From positions 40,141 to 104,140 of the forward strand of contig CAZTPX010000015.1 of assembly GCA_964615095.1 (NCBI GenBank): a DNA stretch of 64,000 bases, in the 5' to 3' direction. The position numbers and the translations under genes are program-made. Origin of the DNA: JANXQG01 sp964615095. GTDB taxonomy: Bacteria; Planctomycetota; Planctomycetia; Pirellulales; Thermoguttaceae. Shown in pieces: positions 25,447-34,066 of this stretch (positions are counted from its first letter, which is position 1; every line of letters starts with the position of its first letter). Below the pieces are notes generated by a model that saw only the letters and a program-made list of their open reading frames with translations, was not told the DNA's origin and did no database searches.

Positions 25447-25777
25447 AAACCACCGTCCCTTTGCTTTTAGAGTTCCAATTCACGAAATAGTAATTTTTGC
25501 CGCGGCGGCCGGGTACACCGGCGGCGCCATGACGAGCCTTAGTTTCGTTGCGGAAGGTGGCGATGTCAAGTGCCTTCATGAATTCTCCGGAGAAACTCCG
25601 CCCAAGAAAGCCGCTCCGCGGCAAGACCAAAGCGGTGACAAGTCCCCGCACTCCAAAGGGCGCTTGACAACGCCAAGATCCGCAACGAAACTATACGTCG
25701 TCGCGCTACCGTTCTGAGGTCCCGGCGGCCACGACAAAGGCAAGGACCCGGCAAACCAGCACAGCAAGGGCAAAAAC
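25447..25777. other. Divergent intergenic region with dispersed repeat copy 2 (25608-25662)
   Basis: It separates the SGNH gene (minus) from the GH36-like gene (plus). Besides the 55-bp repeat shared with 20239-20293, no gene is seen. Promoters for both directions must lie here, but I could not pick consensus hexamers. Confidence 0.6.
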
Positions 25778-27775
25778 ATGAACACCAGGACAAGACGCCT
25801 GATCTTTGGATCGTTGATCACACTGAGTTTGGCGGCGAGTGCCGGGGCGGCGGAGCCGTCCACCGACGTGCAACCGGGCAAGCAACGTCAAGCGTCGCAA
25901 TGGACGCTGTCTACGGCGGACACCGAGGTGACCCTGTCCGTGTCGAACAACAAGATATTCCTGAGCAGTCTGAAGAATCCTGCGCAGAATTGGAACTGGG
26001 CGCCGGTCCCTTGGGAAGTCCCGCTTCCCACCGCCAAAAACAGTATCCGAAGCCTGGCCGCCGATATCAAAACCGGAAGCGTCGACCAGACGCCGGACTG
26101 GACCTATACCGGCGCCAGCGAAGACAAGGCCCATGGATATACGGTGATCCTGCGGTTCCTCAGCACAACCCCGGCGCTCGAGCTGCAGTCCGTCTGGCGC
26201 GCCCAAGCGGGGCCGGGACCGGTAGAGAACTGGGTGACGATCAAGAACGAAACGGGTGGGGAGTTGGTTTTCAGTCCCGCGATCCTCGCGGGCGCGCCAC
26301 GGCTTAAGGCGGACAAGGGCGTCACCCTCTGGCGCTTTGCCAAGACAAATGTCGGCAAGGGCTGGGTCGGTAAGGATGCCATCGGGCCCAAGGCCACATT
26401 CGAAACCGACAGCGGCCATATCCCCTTGGTCATCCTCGATGTCGGCTCCGTCCACGGGGCCTACCTCGGCTACGAGTGGGAACTGGGTGGCTTCACGCTA
26501 GCCTCGGGCGCCGATCCGCTGGCGATCGCGGCAACCGTCCATCCGCTCAGCGAACTGGTCTATCAAGGGCCGGGCGAGACATTCGCGATTCCCAGCGTGT
26601 ATTACGGAACCTATCAGGGCGATGCCGACGATGGCGGCAACCGCTTCAAGACGTGGTTCTGGAATCACAAGATCACACGCAGCCTGCACGATAATGCGGA
26701 CGAGCCGTGGACCGAGGCTTGTGTGGGGAACGGCGGACCATCCAGCACGGGCAAAACGCCACAAAGCTACTACGATGCGATTGCCGCCACGGGCGTCGAG
26801 TGCGTGAAACTCGATTTTTGGGATGGCAGCGGCAATTGCTGGTACACGGATCGAGACTGGATGTTTCATGCCAATCTCTGGCCCCAGGGTTTCGATTACT
26901 GTGCCAAGGCCCACAAGGCTGGAATGAAGGCCTCTCTATATATGGGTGGCGCATACAATGACTGTGATTTGACCACCACAGCGGGAAGAGACGCCGAGTT
27001 GGCGGCCGTTCTGGCCCGCTACGATCGGGGCTGGTTCGATATCTGGCGCACCGATCTTTATACCTCGCCCAAGGAGCCTATCCCCCAGACCTATATCGGC
27101 GTGAGGAACTTCCTGTACATTCAGGACCACCTGATCCAGAACCGGCCGGGCTACCGCTACGAAAACTGTTGCAACGGCGGGAAGTACAAGGGGTTCGCCA
27201 TCTGCCGGCGGATGACTTTCTGCACCATGAACGACTCGGACCATAATGTGACCGATACGAGAACTACCTACTATTCCAACTCGTTTGCCATCAACCCGGT
27301 TCAACTCAAGGCGGACCATGCCGGCACGACGGCATTCGATCTGCGCACGGATATGCTCGGATCGATCTTGACCGAAGAGCAACACGGCGACATCTATCGG
27401 CAACACATCGCCCTGTACAAGGCCCGACAGAGGCCGATCCTCCGCGGCGCGAACGTCTACCACATACTTCCCATGGCGGACGGTGTCAACTGGGATGGCC
27501 TCGAATACTTCAATACCGATTTGCGGAAGGGGTCTGTATTCCTCTTCAAGCCTTCGAAGAAGGCCGCGGACGGCGATTGCAAGGTCATCCGCCTCAAGGG
27601 CCTTGCAAGGAGCGCATCCTACGCATTGACCTTCCAAGACAGGACGAATCTGAATTGCCTGATGAGCGGCGCCAAACTCATGGATGTTGGAGTCACGGTC
27701 GCGGGCATGAGCGGCGATTGTGCTTCGGAGATCATTTGGATCGATGGGGCGACTATGCCGCCGCCCCGCCCCTAA
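25778..27775 (+). CDS. Secreted GH36-like glycoside hydrolase
   Basis: 665 residues with a signal peptide (LIFGSLITLSLAASAGAAE). An N-terminal beta supersandwich (WTLSTADTEVTLSVSNNKI) precedes a TIM-barrel region with VECVKLDFWDGSGNCWY, KAHKAGMKASLYMGG, WFDIWRTDLYTS (about 418-430) and YRYENCCNGGK, followed by a C-terminal beta domain. The organisation and the WRTD/CCNGGK landmarks fit alpha-galactosidase-like clan GH-D enzymes; the DIWRTD Asp is a candidate nucleophile. Substrate unknown. A palindrome starts 29 bp after the stop. Confidence 0.75.
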   Translation: MNTRTRRLIFGSLITLSLAASAGAAEPSTDVQPGKQRQASQWTLSTADTEVTLSVSNNKIFLSSLKNPAQNWNWAPVPWEVPLPTAKNSIRSLAADIKTGSVDQTPDWTYTGASEDKAHGYTVILRFLSTTPALELQSVWRAQAGPGPVENWVTIKNETGGELVFSPAILAGAPRLKADKGVTLWRFAKTNVGKGWVGKDAIGPKATFETDSGHIPLVILDVGSVHGAYLGYEWELGGFTLASGADPLAIAATVHPLSELVYQGPGETFAIPSVYYGTYQGDADDGGNRFKTWFWNHKITRSLHDNADEPWTEACVGNGGPSSTGKTPQSYYDAIAATGVECVKLDFWDGSGNCWYTDRDWMFHANLWPQGFDYCAKAHKAGMKASLYMGGAYNDCDLTTTAGRDAELAAVLARYDRGWFDIWRTDLYTSPKEPIPQTYIGVRNFLYIQDHLIQNRPGYRYENCCNGGKYKGFAICRRMTFCTMNDSDHNVTDTRTTYYSNSFAINPVQLKADHAGTTAFDLRTDMLGSILTEEQHGDIYRQHIALYKARQRPILRGANVYHILPMADGVNWDGLEYFNTDLRKGSVFLFKPSKKAADGDCKVIRLKGLARSASYALTFQDRTNLNCLMSGAKLMDVGVTVAGMSGDCASEIIWIDGATMPPPRP

Positions 27776-28331
27776 GGAGCGGCGAATCAATAAGTGTCGT
27801 GTTGTAGGGGTGACTTTAGTCGCCCTCTTCGACAATAGGGCGACTAAAGTCACCTCTACGGCGTCGACTTCCGACAGTCATTGATTTGCCGGTCCTATGG
27901 CTCATCCCAATAAATCTGCAACGTATGTGACCCTGAAAAGCCCGTAAAACGCCCCTGGAAGCCTTAATCTACGATGATGCGAATTTATTGGGACGACCCA
28001 TAAGTGGTCGATTTCAGATATCAAAACGCTCGTACCACGACCCCCTCTGGGGCTAATGCAATTCTGTAGTCTGTACTTCTATCTTTTCGCCTACGGCTGC
28101 CCGGCTTTCGCCGATTCTGTCTTCCGATAATCAAACGTACTATTGCACGTTAGGATTGGCGAATTATGACGGTCGCGATCAAAGCGACATGTCGCGAATG
28201 GCAGGCGACACACGACCTGCGAGCGAGTACCGCGTGCCTGCTGCCGTTCTAGCGACACCAAGTGATTCACCGGTCCTTAACGGAGATTGATGGAGTAGAC
28301 TTCAGTTACCATTTTTCGAAGGAGCATTAGG
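27776..28331. other. 556-bp intergenic region
   Basis: It holds the palindrome at 27804-27859 and a separate pair of 10-bp arms (CCCAATAAAT near 27907 and ATTTATTGGG near 27975). No coding region was recognised. AAGGAG at about 28318 is the ribosome-binding site of the Cys-rich gene at 28332. Confidence 0.6.
27804..27859. repeat. Palindrome, 22-bp arms, one mismatch
   Basis: GTAGGGGTGACTTTAGTCGC... at 27804-27825 pairs with 27838-27859; the loop is 12 nt. It lies just after the GH36-like gene and could terminate or stabilise its mRNA. Confidence 0.85.
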
Positions 28332-28763
28332 ATGAATCGAATTCGTTTCTTTGCGATCGGAGCCGCTTTGTGCGCAGCAGTGGTGATTGTGGCAACGGCC
28401 GGTGACGCGCAAGCCGGTTGGTTGTTTAATCGTTGCTGTGGCTGGGACTCGGGCTGCGGCTGTAGCAGTTGCGGCAGTTGCAACACCTGCGGTTCCAGCA
28501 GTTGCAACACTTGCGGCACTTCCTCGTGTACTACGTACAATGCGCCGGCCTGCAATTCGTGCGGCTATAGCTACTACCGCGGCTGCTCGTCGTGCGGTTA
28601 TGGCTACTATACCTACCGCGGCTGCTCGTCGTGCGGTTATGGCTACTATACCTACCGCGGCTGCTCGTCGTGCGGTTCCACCGCCCAGGCCGCCCCCGCG
28701 ATGCCGCCGCCTGCACCGATGCAATCACCCAGTAATGCCGTGTCTGTTATTGCGCCACGCTAA
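28332..28763 (+). CDS. Small secreted Cys/Gly/Tyr-rich repeat protein
   Basis: 143 residues. A strong ribosome-binding site (AAGGAG) and a signal peptide (IGAALCAAVVIVATAGDAQA) support it. The mature part is dominated by C-x-x-C pairs (GCGCSSCGSCNTCGSSSCNT) and then by 13-residue tandem units GCSSCGYGYYTYR, two full copies plus part of a third. The tail is Pro-rich (PAMPPPAPMQSP). No domain is known to me. The composition suggests a disulfide- or metal-crosslinked surface material. The YTV-type wall protein is encoded 260 bp downstream on the same strand and also contains CSTCGGSSCGGC-type clusters, so the two may be parts of one wall system (inference). Confidence 0.8.
   Translation: MNRIRFFAIGAALCAAVVIVATAGDAQAGWLFNRCCGWDSGCGCSSCGSCNTCGSSSCNTCGTSSCTTYNAPACNSCGYSYYRGCSSCGYGYYTYRGCSSCGYGYYTYRGCSSCGSTAQAAPAMPPPAPMQSPSNAVSVIAPR
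28573..28677 (+). repeat. 39-bp tandem repeat inside the Cys-rich gene
   Basis: The unit CTACCGCGGCTGCTCGTCGT... (39 bp) occurs almost identically about 2.7 times in frame, encoding GCSSCGYGYYTYR. Near-identity at nucleotide level indicates recent slippage or duplication. Confidence 0.88.
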
Positions 28764-29024
28764 TTCTCGCCGGGGAGCGTTTGGCAGGATGCGACGCGAG
28801 CCTTCCTTGGCCAAGGTCTTACGACTGCTTGAGTCCGAGGAAGGTCTCGATCGTTTTGGCGAGAGAGGAAATCCGACTCGCGCCGCGCGGACAATAAGCC
28901 ATGTCTTGCCAGTTCGTGGCACACGCACAACGTTTCGTTGTTTTGGTTGGTGAAATCCTCATCGGACATGATTGTCCCGGCCAACTATTCCTAGCTTCCG
29001 TAGCATTTGCACAGGAGAATCAAA

Positions 29025-30221
29025 ATGAGGTTTGCAGGTTCATTGTTCGTTACAGCCGCCGTGTTGCTGGCCGTCCACGTCGCCCGGGCGGGCGATTGTG
29101 GTTGTAGTAGTTGTGCCGCCCCAACGGCGTGTGGTGGTTGCGCGGCGCCGTGCGCTCCACAGATGGTGAAGAAGACGATCCTCGTCCCGACCATGGTTAC
29201 CGAAGATCGTACTGTTTGCGAGACGCAGTGTGTGGCCGAAACCCGCACGCGGAACTATTTGGTTTGCGAGACTGTCCCAGTTACGAAGACCGTACAGCGG
29301 TGCTACACGACGATGGTTCCCGAAGCGCGCACACGGACCGAAACGTACTGCGTTTCGGTTCCCAAGACGCGCGAGGTGACGGAAACCTACCAGGTCCAAG
29401 TGCCGACGACCAAGACGGTGGAAAGACAGTACACGGTTTCCGTGCCCGTCTGGACCGATCAGGCGCAGACGTATACCGTCATGGTCCCCGTCTTCGAGAC
29501 CCGTCAAGGCATGCGCTGTGTGCAACACTGTGTGCCGGTCCAACAGACCCTCAGCCGTTGCGTGGACAAGGGCCATTGGGAGGACCGCCAGGTTGCGGCT
29601 TGCAGTTCCGGCTGCAACGTACGTTGCTGCGGCTACAACGCCGGCGCAAGCTGCGGCGGCGATTCATGCAGCACGTGCGGCGGGTCGTCCTGTGGCGGCT
29701 GTGCCACGGCTTGCACCCAGACCGTGCGCTGCTACGTGCCCAACTGGGTGAATGAGACCTACCACGTGACCGTCAATAAGATCGAGACGGCTCAAGAGCC
29801 CTACACGTACCAGGTACAGGTCTGCAAACCCGAGACGCGGTCCTGTACGGTGAAGGTCTGCCACTTCGAGACCCAGACCCGTACTTGCTCGGAGCAAGTT
29901 TGCGAATATCACTGTGAGAATCGCAATCGCACGTACCAGCTCACCGAGTGCTCGCTCGAGCAGCGCAGCCGCGAGGTGCCGTACACCGTGTGCGTGCCGA
30001 AGATGGAAACGCGCAATGAGCAGATCACCGTCTGCGAGATCCACCAGGTCCCCAAGAGCGAAAACTATACGGTGATGGTTCCCCACACGGTCCAGAAGAC
30101 AGTTCAGGTGCAGGTGTGCAAGATGGTCGAGCAGACCGTGGAAGTGCCCTGTGCAACCACGTCTTGCGGCGACTCCTGTTGCCCGCCCCGCTGGCATCGG
30201 CGGTGGCGTTGCGGCTGCTGA
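29025..30221 (+). CDS. YTV-type Cys-rich planctomycetal cell-wall protein
   Basis: 398 residues from the ATG at 29025 with AGGAG at 29013-29017. A signal peptide (SLFVTAAVLLAVHVARAG) leads to a Cys-rich head (GDCGCSSCAAPTACGGCAAP). Most of the rest is short repeats with Y-T/Q-V and V-P-x-x-E/T signatures: RQYTVSVPVW, QTYTVMVPVFE, TYQVQVPTTKTVE, VPYTVCVPKMETR and ENYTVMVPHTV. A second Cys cluster (SCGGDSCSTCGGSSCGGC) divides it, and a basic Cys-rich tail ends it (RWHRRWRCGC). YTV-domain proteins are known as planctomycete-specific wall proteins, first noted in Rhodopirellula. A structural role at the cell surface, crosslinked by disulfides, is likely. The hairpin at 30263 probably ends the transcript. 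Confidence 0.85.
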   Translation: MRFAGSLFVTAAVLLAVHVARAGDCGCSSCAAPTACGGCAAPCAPQMVKKTILVPTMVTEDRTVCETQCVAETRTRNYLVCETVPVTKTVQRCYTTMVPEARTRTETYCVSVPKTREVTETYQVQVPTTKTVERQYTVSVPVWTDQAQTYTVMVPVFETRQGMRCVQHCVPVQQTLSRCVDKGHWEDRQVAACSSGCNVRCCGYNAGASCGGDSCSTCGGSSCGGCATACTQTVRCYVPNWVNETYHVTVNKIETAQEPYTYQVQVCKPETRSCTVKVCHFETQTRTCSEQVCEYHCENRNRTYQLTECSLEQRSREVPYTVCVPKMETRNEQITVCEIHQVPKSENYTVMVPHTVQKTVQVQVCKMVEQTVEVPCATTSCGDSCCPPRWHRRWRCGC

Positions 30222-30262
30222 GCGTGCATCCCACCCTTTTGTGGTATTTCTCGGAGCGTTGT

Positions 30263-30299
30263 GAGAGGCCCGGCGTTTTGCCTGGCCTCTCGTTGTTTA
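30263..30299 (+). terminator. Rho-independent-type terminator after the YTV gene
   Basis: GAGAGGCC (30263-30270) pairs with GGCCTCTC (30284-30291), extended inward by GGC/GCC, and is followed by GTTGTTT. Confidence 0.7.
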
Positions 30300-30519
30300 C
30301 GCCCGATCATGATCGCGCAGGGAACATATAGGTTGCAGTTGTAGGCCGGAACAAGCGAAGCGCAGTTCCGGCACGGATCGGAGGCATATCGAGGTCCGGC
30401 TGGGGCTGTCCTGTGGGTGGACTTCAGGCCGCTCGATCGATTACAATAAGAGCCGTGAGAATCTCGAGCGATTATTTGGAGAACTTCTTGCAGATCACGA
30501 TCATCTATAGTTTGCGCGG

Positions 30520-30607
30520 TCAGAAATGGGCGGTTGGAGTCCCGGCTTTAGCCGGTAGTCCCGCCAAGATCTCGCCAAAAGGCGGGAGTCCAACCGCTCA
30601 TTTCTGA
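30520..30607. repeat. Inverted repeat, 19-bp arms, one mismatch
   Basis: TCAGAAATGGGCGGTTGGA at 30520-30538 pairs with 30589-30607, enclosing smaller hairpins (CCGGCTTTAGCCGG). It lies 65 bp before the carrier-protein-like gene. Confidence 0.8.
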
Positions 30608-30671
30608 CCGAGTGCAGTAAAAGACCGCGGTGGAATCTTCCCGCTAGGCATTTTCTTGAAAGGAGCGCGGT

Positions 30672-31463
30672 GTGGCCAGACAGATTTCTCAACGTATTGA
30701 AGTGCTGCTGAAAAAGGCGTCGGTCGATCCAGCATTCAAGGCGGCTTTCTTGGAACTCCGCGGTGAAGCGGCCCTGGAGATTGGGCTGACCTTGGAACCG
30801 GCCGAGGCGACCATGCTGCGGTTGGTGCCGCGCGAGCAGCTTGAGGCCATCATCGCCAAGACCAGCGTGCCGGAGGAACATCGCCGCGCCTTTCTCGGCC
30901 AAGCGGCGGCCGCCATGCTGAGCGCCCTAGTATTGGTTGCTGCCGGATCGGGCAATGCCGCGGAGCCTAGCCCCGCCTCGGATGTGCCGGCCCCCCCCAT
31001 GTTCGGCGGTGTGCGACCCGACAGCCCGCCGAGTCGGGACCCCAATCCGGATCTGCCCCCCGGAGGCATCCGCCCGGACTTGCCCGAAAAGAAGCCCAAA
31101 ACTATTGACCAACGCGTGATTGGCGTGATGGCCAAGCAACTCAAGGTCCATGAGCTATTGATTACGCGCAACAAGAAGCCAATCGAGTTACTGCTGCTGG
31201 TGGAGGACCTCGGCGCCAAACCGCCCGCGCTGGTGCAATTGCGAACAGGTCTGGAGAAGGAATTCGACCTGAAGATTCCCACCGACGCGTTTAAGAAGGT
31301 GCAAACGGCGGGAGAGACCATCGATTATGTGAAAAAAGCGATCGAAAAGCGCGCCGCCGAGCACGCCAAGCAGGATGTGAAAGCCGCAGAACAACCCCAG
31401 CCGCCGACGCCCGCTGCCCCCGTTGCGCCGTACCCAATGGCGGGTGGTGTGCGCCCTCATTGA
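30672..31463 (+). CDS. NHLP-like domain / RRAFL segment / carrier-like protein 1 (possible RiPP-type substrate)
   Basis: 263 residues from a GTG with AAAGGAG 7 nt upstream. Residues 1-68 are helical and resemble NHLP/Nif11-type leader domains (ASVDPAFKAAFLELR..., then LEAIIAKTSVP). Residues 69-98 contain HRRAFLGQAAAAMLSALVLV and end in GNAAEP, like a Tat signal placed inside the protein. A Pro-rich linker carries GGVRPD (112-117) and GGIRPD (131-136). Residues about 144-225 match an acyl-carrier-protein helix pattern (IDQRVIGVMAKQL, LEKEFDLKIP, TAGETIDYVKKAI), but the attachment motif DSL is replaced by GAKPP. The last six residues are GGVRPH. Its paralogue and a B12-radical SAM enzyme follow at once. 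A role as modification substrate or docking partner is inferred. Confidence 0.75.
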   Translation: MARQISQRIEVLLKKASVDPAFKAAFLELRGEAALEIGLTLEPAEATMLRLVPREQLEAIIAKTSVPEEHRRAFLGQAAAAMLSALVLVAAGSGNAAEPSPASDVPAPPMFGGVRPDSPPSRDPNPDLPPGGIRPDLPEKKPKTIDQRVIGVMAKQLKVHELLITRNKKPIELLLLVEDLGAKPPALVQLRTGLEKEFDLKIPTDAFKKVQTAGETIDYVKKAIEKRAAEHAKQDVKAAEQPQPPTPAAPVAPYPMAGGVRPH

Positions 31464-31510
31464 ACTGTTGAGATTTAGCGATGCCTATTGATGATTGATT
31501 GGAGATTGCC

Positions 31511-32380
31511 ATGAACGAGCCTTCCGGACCCCAGTTCCGCGCGGACCGTCCGCTGGAACAGGAAACCGTGCGCACGACGATCGTGGGCGGGCGTCCACCC
31601 GGCAGCGGCCAGCCGCTGGGCGACATCCCCAGGGGCATTGAAGTGTTGGTCAAGAAAGCGGCCGTCGATGCGGAATTCAAGTCGCTGTTGCTGGCCCAGC
31701 GGGCCGCGGCGGCCAAGCTGATCGGCTTGGCCCTCGCCCCGGCCGAGGCCATGATGCTTGCCGTGGCGCCGGCCGCGCAACTGGAGGCGATCATCGCCCG
31801 CACCAGCGTGCCCATCGAGCATCGCCGCGCGTTTCTCGGCCAGGCTGCGGCAGCCATGCTGGCGGCCGTAGGCATGGTGGCCACCCGGCCGGACTCTGTC
31901 GCGAGGGCTGACGAACCTCAGCTTGACGGAGGCGTTCGGCCCGATCTACCCGAAGGGGGCATCCGGCCGGGGAGGGATCTGCCCGATGGAGGCATCCCGC
32001 GGACGATGCCCCCACCCAAATCGATCGAAAAGTCCAAGACGCTCCAGCAGCGGGTTGTCGCCGTAATTGCCAAGCATTTGAAGCTCAATGAGAAAGACCT
32101 CGCGATCAAGGAATGGCTGGCTGTCGACTTGGACACTACTCCGGCGGGACTGACCGAGCAGAGGAAGGCCCTGGAAAAGGAGTTTCAGATTGAGCTTCCC
32201 GCGGAGGAATTCAAGAAGCTGCACACGGTGGGAGGCGCGGTCGATTGCGTGCAAAAGGCCGTCGACAAGCGCGAGCGGGAGCGGCAAAAGAATCCTGCCG
32301 CGCCGGCCAAGGACCATCCCTCGCAAATCCTCATGCGCGGTATACGCCCCGCCAAGCCGCAGGACCCCACGTCAAAGTAA
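31511..32380 (+). CDS. NHLP-like domain / RRAFL segment / carrier-like protein 2
   Basis: 289 residues from the ATG at 31511 with GGAGA at 31501. It is a paralogue of the preceding protein with an extra about 40 N-terminal residues. The NHLP-like part is 41-100 (KKAAVDAEFKSLLLAQR, LEAIIARTSVP) and the internal Tat-like segment is IEHRRAFLGQAAAAMLAAVG (Arg105-Arg106). The linker has GGVRPD (140-145), GGIRP (149-153) and GGIPR (160-164). The carrier-like domain is about 177-252 (LQQRVVAVIAKHLKL, LEKEFQIELP, VGGAVDCVQKAV), with DTTPAG where an active carrier has DSL, so no phosphopantetheine serine. The tail has MRGIRPAKP. The GTG of the radical SAM gene follows the stop by 14 bp. Confidence 0.75.
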   Translation: MNEPSGPQFRADRPLEQETVRTTIVGGRPPGSGQPLGDIPRGIEVLVKKAAVDAEFKSLLLAQRAAAAKLIGLALAPAEAMMLAVAPAAQLEAIIARTSVPIEHRRAFLGQAAAAMLAAVGMVATRPDSVARADEPQLDGGVRPDLPEGGIRPGRDLPDGGIPRTMPPPKSIEKSKTLQQRVVAVIAKHLKLNEKDLAIKEWLAVDLDTTPAGLTEQRKALEKEFQIELPAEEFKKLHTVGGAVDCVQKAVDKRERERQKNPAAPAKDHPSQILMRGIRPAKPQDPTSK

Positions 32381-32394
32381 ACCGGAGTATCCCC

Positions 32395-33864
32395 GTGCCA
32401 GCCGACATCACCCTGATCAATCTCAACATGCTCTTCATGCGCTTCGGCGAGGAGGTCGAACGCGAACTGCACGTGCCGCTGGGACCGCTGTACTTGACGA
32501 GGGCCTTGGAAGACAGCGGGTTGACCGTCGATTTCCGCGACTACCAGACGGTCGACTCCGACCGGCCCTTCGACATGGACGTCTTTCTCGATTTCCTGCG
32601 CAACCCGGCCCCCGTGATCGGGCTGTCCTGCATGGCGAACCTCTTGCCCTTCACGATCCTCGCCATGAAGGCCCTGCGCCAGCGGTATCCCGGACACGCC
32701 CTGGTCTTGGGCGGCGTGGGCAGCAAGGCGGTCGAGGAGAAAATCCTCAGCCGCTTTCCCTGGATCGACATCATTTGCCGCGGCGAGGCCGAGCGGACCG
32801 GCCCCGAACTGCTGGCGACGATCCGCCGCAGCGGCGACCTGGCCGCCGTGGACGGCCTCTCGTTCCGCAGCAACGGCCGCATCGTCCACACGCCCGACCG
32901 GCAGCGGATCACCGATCTCGATTCGATCCCCTTCCCGGCCTTCGAGAAAGTCGATCTCAGCCGCTATGCGGGCTACGGCGTGATGACCAGCCGCGGCTGT
33001 CCTTATCCCTGCACGTTCTGCTCGGTGGCGCCGGTCTGGAACCTGGAGAGCTACTCGCGCGGCGCCAAGAACATTGTCGACGAGATGGAGTTTCTGCACC
33101 GGCGGGCGGGCGTCGACCTGTTCCTCTTCCAGGACGAGTTCTTCGTATCCGGCAAGCGGCAGGTGATGGAGTTCTGCCGGGAACTCGACTCGCGGCGGAT
33201 GCCCGTGCAGTGGAAGGCCTTCGGCCGCGTGAATCTGGTGGACGACGAGATGATGCGGAACATGGCCGAAAGCGGTTGCGTGGAACTGCGTTTCGGGATC
33301 GAGTCGGGCTGCGACCGCGTGTTGCGGGAGATCAAGAAGGGTTTCACCGCCGCCGAGTCGCTGGAAATCGTCGCCCGTGCGGTGGACGTCTTCCCGCGGG
33401 TCGACGCCTTTTTCATCTGGGGATTCCCTTTCGAGACCCTGGAGGATTTTCATCAAACGCTGTTTCAGATGGTCTCGTTCCGCATGCTGGGCGCGCGGAT
33501 CCTGCCCAGTTTGCTCTCGCTCTTGCCGCAGACCGAGATCTACCGCCAGTGGAGCGCCCGTGTCGAGTTGGAATTCTGCCCCTTCCTCTTGCCCGAATTC
33601 GTTTTCACGGGCCATGAAGTGTGCCGCGGTGGGCGGATCGAGTTACCGTCGCAGTACGACGAATACTTCCAGTTGATCCTGGCCAACGCGGACATCTTTC
33701 CCGGCTTCTTCCACATCGACCTGGCGGGCAACGTGCTGCCCAAGCTGGCGCTTTTGCGGCAGTTCGGTTTCTATCCGGAGCCTGAGCCCGCGGGCGTCGC
33801 GGCGGAGAGTTGCGGCGCGCATTCGCCGCGGATCCAACCGCAGGAGTTGGCTACCCGCGCGTAG
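32395..33864 (+). CDS. B12-binding-domain radical SAM enzyme
   Basis: 489 residues from a GTG at 32395 with GGAG at 32383-32386; the frame is open upstream but overlaps the preceding gene. The N-terminal about 150 residues have the Rossmann-like cobalamin-binding layout of class B radical SAM enzymes (ITLINLNMLF, VIGLSCMANLL, LVLGGVGSKAVEE). The radical SAM motif is RGCPYPCTFC with Cys202, Cys206 and Cys209 (CxxxCxxC). Further barrel elements are ELRFGIESGCDRVL and AFFIWGFPFETLEDF. Such enzymes use cobalamin for methyl transfer or other radical chemistry. The tight link to the two carrier-like proteins suggests one of them is its substrate or carrier. It also gives the cell a use for the B12 imported by the 9-17 kb operon. 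Confidence 0.88.
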   Translation: MPADITLINLNMLFMRFGEEVERELHVPLGPLYLTRALEDSGLTVDFRDYQTVDSDRPFDMDVFLDFLRNPAPVIGLSCMANLLPFTILAMKALRQRYPGHALVLGGVGSKAVEEKILSRFPWIDIICRGEAERTGPELLATIRRSGDLAAVDGLSFRSNGRIVHTPDRQRITDLDSIPFPAFEKVDLSRYAGYGVMTSRGCPYPCTFCSVAPVWNLESYSRGAKNIVDEMEFLHRRAGVDLFLFQDEFFVSGKRQVMEFCRELDSRRMPVQWKAFGRVNLVDDEMMRNMAESGCVELRFGIESGCDRVLREIKKGFTAAESLEIVARAVDVFPRVDAFFIWGFPFETLEDFHQTLFQMVSFRMLGARILPSLLSLLPQTEIYRQWSARVELEFCPFLLPEFVFTGHEVCRGGRIELPSQYDEYFQLILANADIFPGFFHIDLAGNVLPKLALLRQFGFYPEPEPAGVAAESCGAHSPRIQPQELATRA

Positions 33865-33900
33865 TCGAGCCTGTGCCTAGGATAAGGGTCCCGGGCGGAA

Positions 33901-33966
33901 GCCACGGATTCAACACGGACAAAACACGGATTTGCTTCCGTGTTCAATCCGTGTTTCCTCCATGGC
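33901..33966. repeat. Imperfect inverted repeat related to 15530-15604
   Basis: GCCACGGATTCAACACGGAC... and TTCCGTGTTCAATCCGTGTT... form diverged arms and share the ACACGGATT and ATCCGTG units with the perfect palindrome between btuF and btuC. Confidence 0.7.
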
Positions 33967-34066
33967 CGCATTTCAAGTTCTCTATCGCCACCCCCGCCGC
34001 GGTATCGGGCATGGAACATCGGCGCAGAGGGAAGCGTTTTGAGTTTCGCTCCTGCCGATTTCCGCT

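Larger units (their letters stand above)
30222..30671. other. 450-bp intergenic region with terminator and two repeats
   Basis: It contains the terminator at 30263-30299, a single-arm copy of the GTAGGCCGGAACAAGC repeat at 30341-30373, and the inverted repeat at 30520-30607. A ribosome-binding site (AAAGGAG) for the gene at 30672 lies at about 30658-30664. No other gene is seen. Confidence 0.6.

Noticed and set aside
28573..28677. Tandem repeats as a possible CRISPR array
   Set aside because: Units are contiguous, in frame and have no unique spacers; they are protein-coding repeats.
32185..33615. 476-codon minus-strand open frame opposite the radical SAM gene
   Set aside because: Antisense to an enzyme with an intact CxxxCxxC motif; no independent support.
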